Positions 7,911 through 14,770 are shown, numbered from the stretch's first letter. The stretch is 14,849 bases of DNA from an uncultured Bacteroidota bacterium (GCA_946479615.1 CAMLGR010000119.1:1-14849), one strand, 5' to 3'. The notes: generated from the sequence alone by a model not told the origin. A program made the numbers and translations.

Positions 7911-8204
7911 AATGATATAGAACACGGATGTAAAGTGAATGGTTGGAGTAATTTAACTTATTGGATTGTGATAATCTTTAGCCAGTCAGCTAATGATATA
8001 GAACACGGATGAAACAGAGTGGATGGATATTAAATGGATTTATTTTCTTTATATCCATCCAATCCTTTCATCCGTGTTCCCAATCATCACTTTCAATCGT
8101 CAAAGTATTTACCAGCCAAAACAAATCCCCTTTACATCCGTCCATCCAATTCTATCCGTGTTCTATATCATTAGCCAACTGATTACCGACTGCCACAATC
8201 AAAT
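7911..8204. repeat. GAACACGGAT-family repeat cluster, two copies facing two
   Basis: This accounts for most of the 434-nt gap between the divergent YitT and Nif3 genes. The word GAACACGGAT occurs at 7920-7929 and 8001-8010 on the plus strand and inverted at 8070-8079 and 8154-8163. The second and fourth copies share a 21-nt exact inverted match (7990-8010 and 8154-8174) and, beyond it, similar flanks (GATTGTG, then a ...CAGTYRGCTAATGATATAG stretch). The two central copies face each other as a hairpin: 8001-8014 pairs with 8066-8079, and 8021-8030 pairs exactly with 8051-8060 around a 20-nt loop. The same composite element occurs again at 14622-14770. No good ORF uses this region. Positions 8205-8314 show nothing I recognise. 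Confidence 0.8.
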
Positions 8205-8314
8205 CCCTCCAATCCCCTCAAACCAAAAGCAGCAGATGATTTCTAACTGCTAATACTTAACTTGCTATGCAACTTCCTGTGATAAAACAATACTTCATTA
8301 TCAAAAACAATGAA

Positions 8315-9412
8315 ATGTATATTTCCGAAATAATATCTTTTCTTGAATCACTGGCTCACCCTTCCCTGCAGGAAAGCTATGATAACGCAGGACTGATCAC
8401 CGGCAACAAGACCTGGGATTGCAAAGGCATCATCTGTTCACTCGATGTAACGGAAGAAGTCGTACAGGAAGCGATACAGAAAAAATGTAATCTCATCGTC
8501 GCTCATCACCCGGTGATCTTTAAAGGACTGAAAAAGATCAATGGCGATAGTTATGTGGAACGGGTGATCATTGCCGCCATTAAAAACGATATCGCTATCT
8601 ATGCCATTCATACCAACCTGGATAATATGTCGGATGGAGTGAATGGAAAAATCGCCCAGCTACTCGGTCTGCAAAACACAAGTATTCTTTCCGGAAAACC
8701 AGGTTCGCTTAAAAAGCTCTTCATCTTTGCTCCGGCTGATAAAGCAGGTATAGTGCGCGATGCGCTCTTTGCAGCAGGTGGCGGACAGATCGGTAATTAC
8801 TCCGAATGCAGTTTCAATACAACAGGCACCGGCACATTCAAAGCTGGTAACGGCGCCGACCCCTATGTGGGCAAACAGGGGGAAAGACACGAGGAAAATG
8901 AAATTAAAATAGAACTGGTCTTCCCATCCTTCCTGGAACGGAAAATAGTGGCGGCCCTGAAATCAGCTCATCCTTACGAGGAAGTGGCTTTCGATGTGGT
9001 AAACCTCTCCAATTCCCACCCGGGCATTGGTGCGGGTCTTTGCGGGGAGCTGCCGGCCGCAATGACCGAAAAAGAATTCCTGTCGAAGCTGAAGGCAGTT
9101 TTCGGACTTACAGTGATCCGCCATAGCTCATTTACCAGTAAACCCGTTAGAAAGGTAGCTGTTTGCGGCGGAGCAGGTAGTTTTTTGATTTCCAGTGCAT
9201 TAGCGGCAGGAGCTGACTTCTATGTAACCGCAGATATGAAATACCATGAATTCTTTGATGCCGGGAAACGGATGATGATCGCCGATATCGGTCATTATGA
9301 AAGCGAACAATTCACCATCGACCTGCTGGCTGAGCATTTGCTCCAAAAATTTCCTACCTTTGCCGTCCTTAAAACAGGCGTGAAAACCAACCCCGTAAAC
9401 TATTTTGTCTGA
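8315..9412 (+). CDS. Nif3-like dinuclear metal-centre protein
   Basis: A 365-residue member of the Nif3/YbgI/YqfO family, hexameric ring proteins with a two-metal centre; assignment as GTP cyclohydrolase I type 2 is common in databases but weakly founded. Metal ligands are in place: His64-His65 in VAHHPVIFKG, Asp103 in HTNLDN, and His327 with Glu331 in GHYESEQ. The N-terminal half opens with LESLAHPSLQESYDNAGLITG, typical of the family. An insertion at ~132-235 (GGGQIGNYSECSF, HPYEEVAFDV) is the YqfO-type CutA1/PII-like domain between the two Nif3 lobes; bacteria such as E. coli lack it. I chose the ATG at 8315 because MYISEIISFLE fits the family start; an ATG at 8267 would add 16 residues without homology. 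The zinc-ribbon gene follows 61 nt downstream, a recurring neighbour of Nif3. Confidence 0.93.
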   Translation: MYISEIISFLESLAHPSLQESYDNAGLITGNKTWDCKGIICSLDVTEEVVQEAIQKKCNLIVAHHPVIFKGLKKINGDSYVERVIIAAIKNDIAIYAIHTNLDNMSDGVNGKIAQLLGLQNTSILSGKPGSLKKLFIFAPADKAGIVRDALFAAGGGQIGNYSECSFNTTGTGTFKAGNGADPYVGKQGERHEENEIKIELVFPSFLERKIVAALKSAHPYEEVAFDVVNLSNSHPGIGAGLCGELPAAMTEKEFLSKLKAVFGLTVIRHSSFTSKPVRKVAVCGGAGSFLISSALAAGADFYVTADMKYHEFFDAGKRMMIADIGHYESEQFTIDLLAEHLLQKFPTFAVLKTGVKTNPVNYFV

Positions 9413-9473
9413 AAATCGTTTATAATAAGTTGGCCCGGTCACAAACATCAAAACTCAAACATCAAACGCGAAA

Positions 9474-10229
9474 ATGGCACACGTAAAAGAATTTTCTGTA
9501 GAAGAGAAACTCACTGCATTAGTTACCCTTCAAAAGATCGAGAGCAAGCTCGATGAGATCCGGATTCTGAAAGGAGAGCTTCCTATGGAAGTGGCTGATC
9601 TCGAAGATGAGATCCAGGGGTTACACTCCCGCCAGATGCGGATTGAAGAAGAGATCAATGGTGTGACAGATTTTATCGAACAGCGCAAGGAAGCGATCAA
9701 AGAAGCACAGGCGCTGGTGAAGAAATACGAAAAACAAAGCAGCAACGTAAAGAACAACCGGGAGTTCGAAGCGATCAACAAAGAAGTGGAAATGCAGCAG
9801 CTCGAAGTAAAGCTGGCTGAAAAACATATCAAAGATGCTACCGAAGAGATCGCTGAAAAAGCAGTGCTTCTCGAAAAAGCAAAAAAGAATATCACGAATA
9901 AAGAAGCAGTACTGGCTACCAAAAAAGGTGAACTCGAAAAGATCATCGCTGCCAACGAAAAAGAAGAAAAACATTTTAATAAAGAAGCGGCTGAAGCCAA
10001 ACAGCATGTGGATCCCCGTCTCTTAGCCAGCTATGAAAAAATCCGCCAGAGCTATCGCAACGGTCTTGCTGTAGTACCGGTAGAAAGAGATGCCTGCGGA
10101 GGTTGTTTCAATTCGATCCCGCCGCAAAAACAAAGTGAGATCAAACAACACAAGAAAGTAATGATCTGCGAAAACTGCGGCCGTATCCTCGTTGATGAGG
10201 GTCTTGCAGCAGCAGTAGAAGTGAAATAA
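9474..10229 (+). CDS. Coiled-coil protein with C-terminal C4 zinc ribbon (COG1579-type)
   Basis: A 251-residue protein of the COG1579 group (zf-RING_7 domain; chlamydial CT398 is a member). Residues ~10-175 are strongly charged heptad-like sequence rich in Glu, Lys and Ala, predicting a long antiparallel coiled coil; the family mark NNREFEAINKEVE sits at ~94-106. The C-terminal zinc ribbon has Cys208-x2-Cys211 (CGGCF) and Cys232-x2-Cys235 (CENCGR), preceded by VPVERDACGG. The family is predicted to bind nucleic acid or to act as a scaffold; no reaction is known. It follows the Nif3-like gene with 61 nt between them and is closed by a strong terminator, so the two probably form an operon. Zinc-ribbon plus Nif3 adjacency recurs widely in bacteria, suggesting a shared but undefined job. 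Confidence 0.9.
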   Translation: MAHVKEFSVEEKLTALVTLQKIESKLDEIRILKGELPMEVADLEDEIQGLHSRQMRIEEEINGVTDFIEQRKEAIKEAQALVKKYEKQSSNVKNNREFEAINKEVEMQQLEVKLAEKHIKDATEEIAEKAVLLEKAKKNITNKEAVLATKKGELEKIIAANEKEEKHFNKEAAEAKQHVDPRLLASYEKIRQSYRNGLAVVPVERDACGGCFNSIPPQKQSEIKQHKKVMICENCGRILVDEGLAAAVEVK

Positions 10230-10252
10230 AGTTTTTTATATAGTATTGAAAG

Positions 10253-10280
10253 GCTGTCCTGGTTGGGACAGCTTTTTTTT
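10253..10280 (+). terminator. Intrinsic terminator after the zinc-ribbon gene
   Basis: A 7-bp GC-rich stem (GCTGTCC at 10253-10259, GGACAGC at 10266-10272) with a 6-nt loop is followed directly by eight T (10273-10280). It lies 24 nt past the stop codon and should end the Nif3/zinc-ribbon transcript. Confidence 0.88.
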
Positions 10281-10318
10281 ACCACTGACTGAAACCAGGA
10301 ACCTCTCTATTAACATCC

Positions 10319-10445
10319 TTTTCCGGATATCATTCTCACACCGGCAATGCTGCTTATAATTTCTATCGTGTTTTACCAATAATTTCCGGTGGAATAAACG
10401 CGGGATAATTTTCCGGTAATTATATTTTTCGTTTGCCAATTCCGG
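10319..10445. promoter_or_regulatory. Cluster of TTCCGG words upstream of recN
   Basis: The word AATT(TT)CCGG occurs at 10381-10389, 10407-10416 and 10438-10445, with a weaker TTTTCCGG at 10319-10326. The CCGG cores of the last three are 27 and 29 nt apart, and the last ends 12 nt before the recN ATG. Such regular spacing could mark operator sites for a regulator of recN. The region also has TATATTTT at 10421-10428 as a rough -7 candidate. This is pattern reading only; no known operator is recognised. Confidence 0.3.
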
Positions 10446-10457
10446 TTAATTTGCAGC

Positions 10458-12113
10458 ATGCTAAGCCGGCTTTCCATACAGAACTATGCAATCATCGATT
10501 CGCTGGAGATCAATTTTTCAGAGAAACTGAATATCATTACCGGGGAGACCGGTGCCGGTAAATCAATTATCGTGGGTGCATTGGGACTGATACTCGGTGA
10601 GCGCGCTGATAGCAGTGTATTAGCCGGCAAGGAAAAGAAATGCATTATCGAAGGGGTATTCAAACCCGGTAAGAAAAAAGCAGTCAGCCAGTTTCTTTCA
10701 TTACATGAACTGGACGAACAGGATGATCTTACCATCCGCCGTGAAATAGGAACCAATGGCAAATCACGCGCTTTTATCAATGATACACCTGTTTCCCTTT
10801 CACAATTAAATGAATTAGGTGGCTTGCTGGTCGATCTTCACCAGCAATTCGATACCCTGTCGCTGGGTAAAAACGATTTCCAGCGTGAAGTAGTGGATGC
10901 ACTGGCAGCACACAGCGAATTGCTGGGTACTTATCAGTCATTATTTAAAAAATGGCAGGAAACACAGCACGAGTGGGAAGTGCTGAAAGAGCAAAAGCTT
11001 TCCTTCGATAAAGAATATGATTATAACCAGTTCCTGTTTACAGAACTTGACGAAGCAGGATTTAAAGAAAACGAACTGGAACAGATCGATACAGATCTTA
11101 AACTGATGAGCCATGCCGAAGGTATCAAGTCCACACTCGATAGCGTGAATTACGCACTCGAAGAAAGCGATTCACCGATCGTGCAGCAGTTAAAGAGCTT
11201 ATTGAATCAATTGCATCCTTATTCTTCCTATCATGCCGGGTTGCCGCCATTGGTAGAACGGTTGCAATCGGCCCAGGCAGAATTGCAGGATATAGCCGGC
11301 GAACTAAACCATCTGTCATCGCATATCAACTATGATCCTGAAAAGATCGAGCAGATGAATGAACGCTTATCATTGGGATATAAACTGCAAAAAAAGCATG
11401 GCGTAAAAACAACCGCAGAGTTAATACAGATAAAGGAAGATCTTGAAAAAAAGCTGCAGGCCGTATTGCAGATCGATGAACAGATACAGCAGAAAGAAAA
11501 GCAAGCCGGTAAACTATTGGAAGAAATAAAAAAAATAGCAGCTTCCATCTCTGCAGGCAGGACCAAACAGATCAAACCATTGGAAACAAAGGTCAATAAA
11601 TTGCTCACGCAGGTGGGAATGCCGAATGCGATATTGAAAGCAGAAATAAAACCGGCGCCATTGAATGCCTATGGCAGTGATACCATCGAATTTTTATTTG
11701 ATGCCAATAAAAGCGGGCAGTTTCAGCCGGTAGGAAAAGTAGCGAGCGGGGGAGAACTGAGCCGCCTTATGCTTTCCGTAAAATCATTAGTGGCTCAATC
11801 GATAGACCTGCCCACACTTATCTTTGATGAGATCGATACCGGTATTTCTGGCGAAGCTGCCAAGCAGGTGGGCATCATCATGAAGGAACTGGCGGTAAAA
11901 AGACAGGTCATTTCCATTACCCATCAACCACAGATCGCCGGCAAAGCCGATGCTCATTTCTTTGTATATAAAGAGATCGTAAAGGATAGTGTAAAAACAA
12001 ATATCCGCCAGCTAACAATCGAAGAAAGAATTACCACTATTGCCAAAATGCTCAGCGGGGAAAAACCGACTGCTGCTGCTTTGGAAAATGCAAGAGAGAT
12101 GGTGAGGAATTAG
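10458..12113 (+). CDS. recN: DNA repair protein RecN
   Basis: A 551-residue SMC-like ATPase acting in double-strand break repair. The N-terminus MLSRLSIQNYAIIDSLEINF is typical. Walker A is GETGAGKS at 29-36, followed by the RecN mark LGERADSS near 47-54. The middle (about 150-400) is a long charged coiled-coil region. The ABC signature ASGGELSRLM lies at 429-438, Walker B at 452-458 (PTLIFDE) with Asp457/Glu458, then the EIDTGISGEAA motif and the switch histidine in SITHQPQIA. Length and domain order match normal RecN (about 550 residues). The ATG at 10458 fits the family start. It is preceded by a terminator and a 170-nt gap holding regularly spaced TTCCGG words, and followed at once by an 8-nt phased palindromic array. 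Confidence 0.97.
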   Translation: MLSRLSIQNYAIIDSLEINFSEKLNIITGETGAGKSIIVGALGLILGERADSSVLAGKEKKCIIEGVFKPGKKKAVSQFLSLHELDEQDDLTIRREIGTNGKSRAFINDTPVSLSQLNELGGLLVDLHQQFDTLSLGKNDFQREVVDALAAHSELLGTYQSLFKKWQETQHEWEVLKEQKLSFDKEYDYNQFLFTELDEAGFKENELEQIDTDLKLMSHAEGIKSTLDSVNYALEESDSPIVQQLKSLLNQLHPYSSYHAGLPPLVERLQSAQAELQDIAGELNHLSSHINYDPEKIEQMNERLSLGYKLQKKHGVKTTAELIQIKEDLEKKLQAVLQIDEQIQQKEKQAGKLLEEIKKIAASISAGRTKQIKPLETKVNKLLTQVGMPNAILKAEIKPAPLNAYGSDTIEFLFDANKSGQFQPVGKVASGGELSRLMLSVKSLVAQSIDLPTLIFDEIDTGISGEAAKQVGIIMKELAVKRQVISITHQPQIAGKADAHFFVYKEIVKDSVKTNIRQLTIEERITTIAKMLSGEKPTAAALENAREMVRN

Positions 12114-12123
12114 AGGGATGATG

Positions 12124-12286
12124 TGTTGATTTGATAATTTGGAGATGTGTCGATTTGGAAATGTGTTGATTTGGTGATGTGCAAATGGCAATCTTATATT
12201 ATCGGCCAGTCTATCAGGATTTCATCATCACATCCTCAAATCGGCACATTTCCAAATCATCAAATCTCCAAATCACCAAATCAATC
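12124..12286. repeat. 8-nt phased TGNNGATK arrays in inverted orientation
   Basis: The left arm 12124-12187 is eight consecutive 8-mers of consensus TGNNGATK (for example TGTTGATT, TGGAGATG, TGGAAATG). The right arm 12223-12286 is eight 8-mers of the complementary type (CATCCTCA, CATTTCCA, AATCTCCA, AATCACCA). Read in reverse, the right arm pairs with the left in register; the fifth unit pair is identical (TGGAAATG) and a 14-nt exact match spans it. The loop is 35 nt. The array starts about 10 nt after the recN stop and ends one base before the ATG of the next small gene, so it fills the gap completely. Confidence 0.8.
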
Positions 12287-12287
12287 C

Positions 12288-12500
12288 ATGAAACTAAGGA
12301 ACCTCTCCATACTGCTTATTCTTATCGCATCGCTGGTCCCTGTTTATTTATCGGTTAAATACCTTCAAAAGATCATACGGCCGCGTGAATCGTTTGGCCG
12401 TTTACTGTTATACCTGGCTTCGGCATTGATCATCGTATTTGTATTTACTTTCCTGGTTGTTTTTATAATCAGGAAGCTGTTTCCACTGCCTTCACAATAA
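12288..12500 (+). CDS. Small two-helix membrane protein, function unknown
   Basis: A 70-residue protein starting MKLRNLSILL. Two hydrophobic segments, about 6-25 and 39-62, are separated by a basic loop (KYLQKIIRPRES), and the C-terminus is IIRKLFPLPSQ. Both ends and the loop are positively charged, suggesting an inner-membrane hairpin with the loop side in the cytoplasm; the exact topology is uncertain. A start at 12147 in the same frame would only translate the upstream repeat, giving low-complexity sequence, so I reject it. The gene ends 32 nt before fabI and may be cotranscribed with it. I do not recognise the family. Codon use and hydrophobic periodicity make a real gene likely. Confidence 0.6.
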   Translation: MKLRNLSILLILIASLVPVYLSVKYLQKIIRPRESFGRLLLYLASALIIVFVFTFLVVFIIRKLFPLPSQ

Positions 12501-12532
12501 CTTCTTATTTTTATTGCTACAAAAAACATTCT

Positions 12533-13348
12533 ATGGCTAACAATTTACTGAAAGGAAAGAAAGGAATCATCTTCGGGGCGCTGGACGAAAAATCCATTGC
12601 CTGGAAAACAGCGCTGAAATGTTATGAAGAAGGCGCACAGATCGTATTGTCCAATGCACCCGTAGCCCTGCGGATGGGTGAGATCAATAAGCTGTCTGAG
12701 CAGTGTGGTAATGCTCCCGTAATCGGCGCCGATGTAACCAATATGGATGACCTGAAGAACCTGTTTGAAAAAGCCACCGAACATTTTGGTGGCAAGATCG
12801 ATTTCATCCTTCACTCGATTGGTATGAGCCTGAACGTGCGCAAAGGCAAACATTACACGGAAATGGATTATACCTGGAACCAGAAAACACTTGATATTTC
12901 TTCCATGAGCCTGCATAAAGTGCTTCGTACGGCCTGGGACATGGATGCATTGAACGAATGGGCCAGTGTAGTAGCGCTTACCTATATCGCTGCACAACGC
13001 GTGTTCCCGGATTATAATGAAATGGCAGATGCCAAAGCGCTTTTGGAAAGTGTTACGCGGATGTTCGGCTACTATTATGGGGTAAAGAAAAAAGTAAGGG
13101 TGAATACGGTTTCACAATCACCAACCCGCACAACGGCCGGTAGTGGTGTTAAAGGATTCGATGGATTTATCAATTATGCAGAAGCCATGAGCCCATTGGG
13201 AAATGCTTCAGGAGAAGATTGCGCTAATTTCTGTGTAATGATGTTCAGTGATTTCACCCGTATGGTCACGATGCAGAATCTCTTTCACGATGGTGGCTTC
13301 AGTTTTACAGGAGTAACGCCGAAAGTAATCGAGCAAATGGAGAAATAA
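12533..13348 (+). CDS. fabI: Enoyl-[acyl-carrier-protein] reductase (NADH) FabI
   Basis: A 271-residue short-chain dehydrogenase-type enzyme that reduces the trans-2-enoyl-ACP double bond in the last step of each fatty-acid elongation cycle. The FabI-type cofactor motif is at 14-24 (GALDEKSIAWK; the S-I is diagnostic), with the SIG motif at ~95-97. The catalytic pair Tyr151 and Tyr161-x6-Lys168 (TYIAAQRVFPDYNEMADAK) fits FabI spacing. VRVNTVSQSPTRTTAGSGV (188-206) is the substrate-loop segment; SQSP replaces the SAGP of E. coli, as seen in Bacteroidota FabI. Length is normal (260-280). The ATG at 12533 gives MANNLLKGKKG, a usual start. The gene ends in a strong bidirectional hairpin terminator. 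Confidence 0.95.
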   Translation: MANNLLKGKKGIIFGALDEKSIAWKTALKCYEEGAQIVLSNAPVALRMGEINKLSEQCGNAPVIGADVTNMDDLKNLFEKATEHFGGKIDFILHSIGMSLNVRKGKHYTEMDYTWNQKTLDISSMSLHKVLRTAWDMDALNEWASVVALTYIAAQRVFPDYNEMADAKALLESVTRMFGYYYGVKKKVRVNTVSQSPTRTTAGSGVKGFDGFINYAEAMSPLGNASGEDCANFCVMMFSDFTRMVTMQNLFHDGGFSFTGVTPKVIEQMEK

Positions 13349-13367
13349 TTTCCATACAGATAATATA

Positions 13368-13407
13368 AACGAAGAAAGCCTCCCTGTACAAGGAGGCTTT
13401 CTTCGTT
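13368..13407. terminator. Bidirectional terminator between fabI and the DUF2795 gene
   Basis: A perfect 16-bp stem (13368-13383 with 13392-13407) closes on an 8-nt loop. The stem contains AAAGCCTCC/GGAGGCTTT, so a T-rich tract follows the GC core on both strands. It lies 20 nt after the fabI stop and 46 nt after the stop of the convergent minus-strand gene, fitting termination in both directions. Confidence 0.88.
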
Positions 13408-13452
13408 ATAAGAAGTAACAGAATTTGCCGGCTTTATGATGCCGGTAAATGG

Positions 13453-13674
13453 CTAGTACTCATCTTCATTAAAAAGGAAATCATCCTGGGTAGGATAATC
13501 AGGCCAGATGTCTTCGATCGTTTCGTATACATCGCCTTCGTCTTCTAATTCCTGCAGGTTCTCAACCACTTCAATAGGTGCGCCCGAGCGGATCGAATAA
13601 TCGATCAGTTCATCTTTTGTAGCAGGCCAGGGTGCATCTTCCAGGTAGGAGGCCAGTTCTAAGGTCCAAAACAT
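13453..13674 (-). CDS. Small acidic DUF2795-family protein
   Basis: A 73-residue cytoplasmic protein with no signal or membrane segment. It is very acidic: about 22 Asp/Glu against two Lys/Arg. The sequence MFWTLELASYLEDAPWPATKDELIDYSIRSGAP matches the DUF2795 pattern (x-P-A-T-K-x-E-L-I-x-Y-A). The second half holds EVVENLQELEDEG and DIWPDYPTQDDF. The function of the family is unknown; it is very conserved in length and sequence among Bacteroidota, which suggests a housekeeping role. The gene has a canonical Bacteroidota promoter (13745-13775) and a leader of about 65 nt. It is convergent with fabI and divergent from the LolD-like gene. The ATG at 13674 is the only reasonable start. Confidence 0.88.
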   Translation of the reverse strand: MFWTLELASYLEDAPWPATKDELIDYSIRSGAPIEVVENLQELEDEGDVYETIEDIWPDYPTQDDFLFNEDEY

Positions 13675-13744
13675 GTTTCAAAAAGGGTTTATTGTTTAGG
13701 GTCAGTGTGCTTTATCCGGTTATCTCTTTACCCTTAAATTTCCG

Positions 13745-13775
13745 CAAAAGTAGCTTTATTAACGAATTTTCCAAA
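13745..13775 (-). promoter_or_regulatory. Canonical Bacteroidota promoter of the DUF2795 gene
   Basis: On the minus strand, TTTG (13772-13775) is followed after exactly 19 nt by TACTTTTG (13745-13752). Both halves and the spacing match the primary sigma consensus of the phylum (TTTG, 17-23 nt, TAnnTTTG). The predicted transcript starts near 13738. Confidence 0.75.
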
Positions 13776-13799
13776 TCCTTAGTTGTCCCCCTATATTTG
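13767..13799 (+). promoter_or_regulatory. Probable promoter of the LolD-like gene
   Basis: TATATTTG at 13792-13799 is an exact TAnnTTTG -7 word. A TTTT at 13767-13770, 21 nt upstream, is a one-off -33 element. The leader to the ATG at 13894 would be about 88 nt. The upstream half overlaps the -33 region of the divergent promoter. Confidence 0.5.
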
Positions 13800-13893
13800 A
13801 ATGATTTCTTAAAAATTGCTGAGACCATCAGGGATAGGTTTTGCCGGTGGGTCGCTTTTAAGGATATTTACCATCTAAAACAGGCTTTCACGG

Positions 13894-14559
13894 ATGATTA
13901 CAGGAAAAAATATCTATAAACGCTATGACAAGGTAGAAGTTCTGAAAGGGGTCGATATTGAGATAAAAAAAGGAGAAGTGGCTTCTATTGTTGGTCCATC
14001 AGGCTCCGGGAAAAGCACCCTGTTGCACATATTAGGCACTCTCGATAAAGCCGACCAGGGCACGGTGAGTATGAATGATACGGGTCTTCATTCACTTAGT
14101 GATAAAAAGCTCGCCGCATTCCGTAACCGCCATATTGGGTTTGTATTCCAGTTTCATCATCTTTTGCCTGAATTTACTGCGCTGGAGAACGTTTGTATTC
14201 CCGGCTGGCTGGCCAATCGCCCCAAAAATGAAGTAAAAGAAGAAGCGGTCCGTCTGCTCGGGATGTTCGGGCTGTCTGAACGTACGGAAAATAAACCTAA
14301 CCAGTTGAGTGGTGGTGAACAGCAACGGGTGGCAGTAGCAAGAGCGCTGATCAACCGGCCCGATATTGTTTTTGCAGATGAACCAACCGGAAATCTCGAT
14401 TCAGCCAATGCCAGGGAACTGCATCGTTTGTTTTTTGAACTGCGGGATAAATTCAATCAAACCTTTCTGATCGTTACCCACAATGAAGAGCTGGCTCAGC
14501 TAAGCGACCGTGTATTTTATATGAAAGATGGAAAAATTGTGCTCCCGGCTGAAAAGTAA
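13894..14559 (+). CDS. lolD: LolD-type ABC transporter ATP-binding protein
   Basis: A 221-residue nucleotide-binding subunit of the MacB/LolD class; LolD powers LolCE-driven release of lipoproteins from the inner membrane to LolA. Walker A is GPSGSGKS at 34-41, the Q-loop is Gln86 in VFQFHHLLPEFTALENV (LPEFTA is typical of LolD), the signature is LSGGEQQRVAVARAL at 138-152, Walker B is IVFADEP with the DEPTGNLDS extension (158-170), and the switch His196 is in VTHNEEL. Length fits (220-230). No permease gene is in the window, so the partner is encoded elsewhere, as is common in Bacteroidota where lolD is often separate. Another MacB-like ABC system cannot be excluded from sequence alone. The ATG at 13894 gives MITGKNIYKRY, the family start. 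Confidence 0.88.
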   Translation: MITGKNIYKRYDKVEVLKGVDIEIKKGEVASIVGPSGSGKSTLLHILGTLDKADQGTVSMNDTGLHSLSDKKLAAFRNRHIGFVFQFHHLLPEFTALENVCIPGWLANRPKNEVKEEAVRLLGMFGLSERTENKPNQLSGGEQQRVAVARALINRPDIVFADEPTGNLDSANARELHRLFFELRDKFNQTFLIVTHNEELAQLSDRVFYMKDGKIVLPAEK

Positions 14560-14621
14560 AAACTACTTGTTGAGAAGGTTTGGATTTGTATTCCTGGTGA
14601 GTGGATTAACTATTTCGGAAG

Positions 14622-14770
14622 ATAATGATATGGAACACGGATGGAATTGGATGGATATAAAATGGATGGTTTGCAGGATTAAGTTTATTTGATTGTGGCA
14701 GTCTTTAGTCAGTTGGCTGATGATATAGAACACGGATGAAACAGATTGGATGGATATAAATGGATCTGTT
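14622..14770. repeat. Second composite copy of the GAACACGGAT repeat
   Basis: GAACACGGAT occurs at 14633-14642 and 14728-14737 in the same orientation. Around them is the same order of blocks as in 7911-8040: AATGATAT-R-GAACACGGATG, then a TTGATTGTG block, a TTTAGYCAGTYGGCT block, a second GATATAGAACACGGATGAAACAG, a GGATGGATAT block, and a TTTTCTTTAT end. The element starts about 60 nt after the stop of the LolD-like gene. The remaining bases to the window end (14771-14849) are AT-rich, with nothing I recognise. Confidence 0.78.

Noticed and set aside
8023..8253. Plus-strand 76-residue frame upstream of the Nif3-like gene
   Set aside because: It is made of the GAACACGGAT repeat cluster and its hairpin; the peptide is low complexity (Ile/Pro/Gln) and no family fits.
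9437..9470. Short direct repeat of CAAACATCAA before the zinc-ribbon gene
   Set aside because: Only two copies of about 10 nt in AT-rich leader sequence; too little to call an element or regulatory site.
9530..10000. Minus-strand 156- and 128-residue frames (Ser/Phe-rich) opposite the zinc-ribbon gene
   Set aside because: Antisense images of a Lys/Glu-rich coiled coil give Phe/Ser/Leu-rich sequence; no independent support.
12124..12286. CRISPR array
   Set aside because: Units are 8 nt, contiguous and without spacers, and the second half is in the opposite orientation; no cas gene is present.
12147..12287. Upstream start for the small membrane protein (47 extra residues)
   Set aside because: The added residues are a translation of the octamer repeat; the ATG at 12288 opens a natural membrane segment.
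13368..13407. Member of the palindromic repeat families
   Set aside because: Sequence is unrelated to the three families, the stem is compact with an 8-nt loop, and its place between convergent genes fits an ordinary bidirectional terminator.
13632..13919. Plus-strand 95-residue frame ahead of the LolD-like gene
   Set aside because: It runs antisense through the DUF2795 gene and across two promoter regions, then overlaps the lolD start in another frame; no family features.
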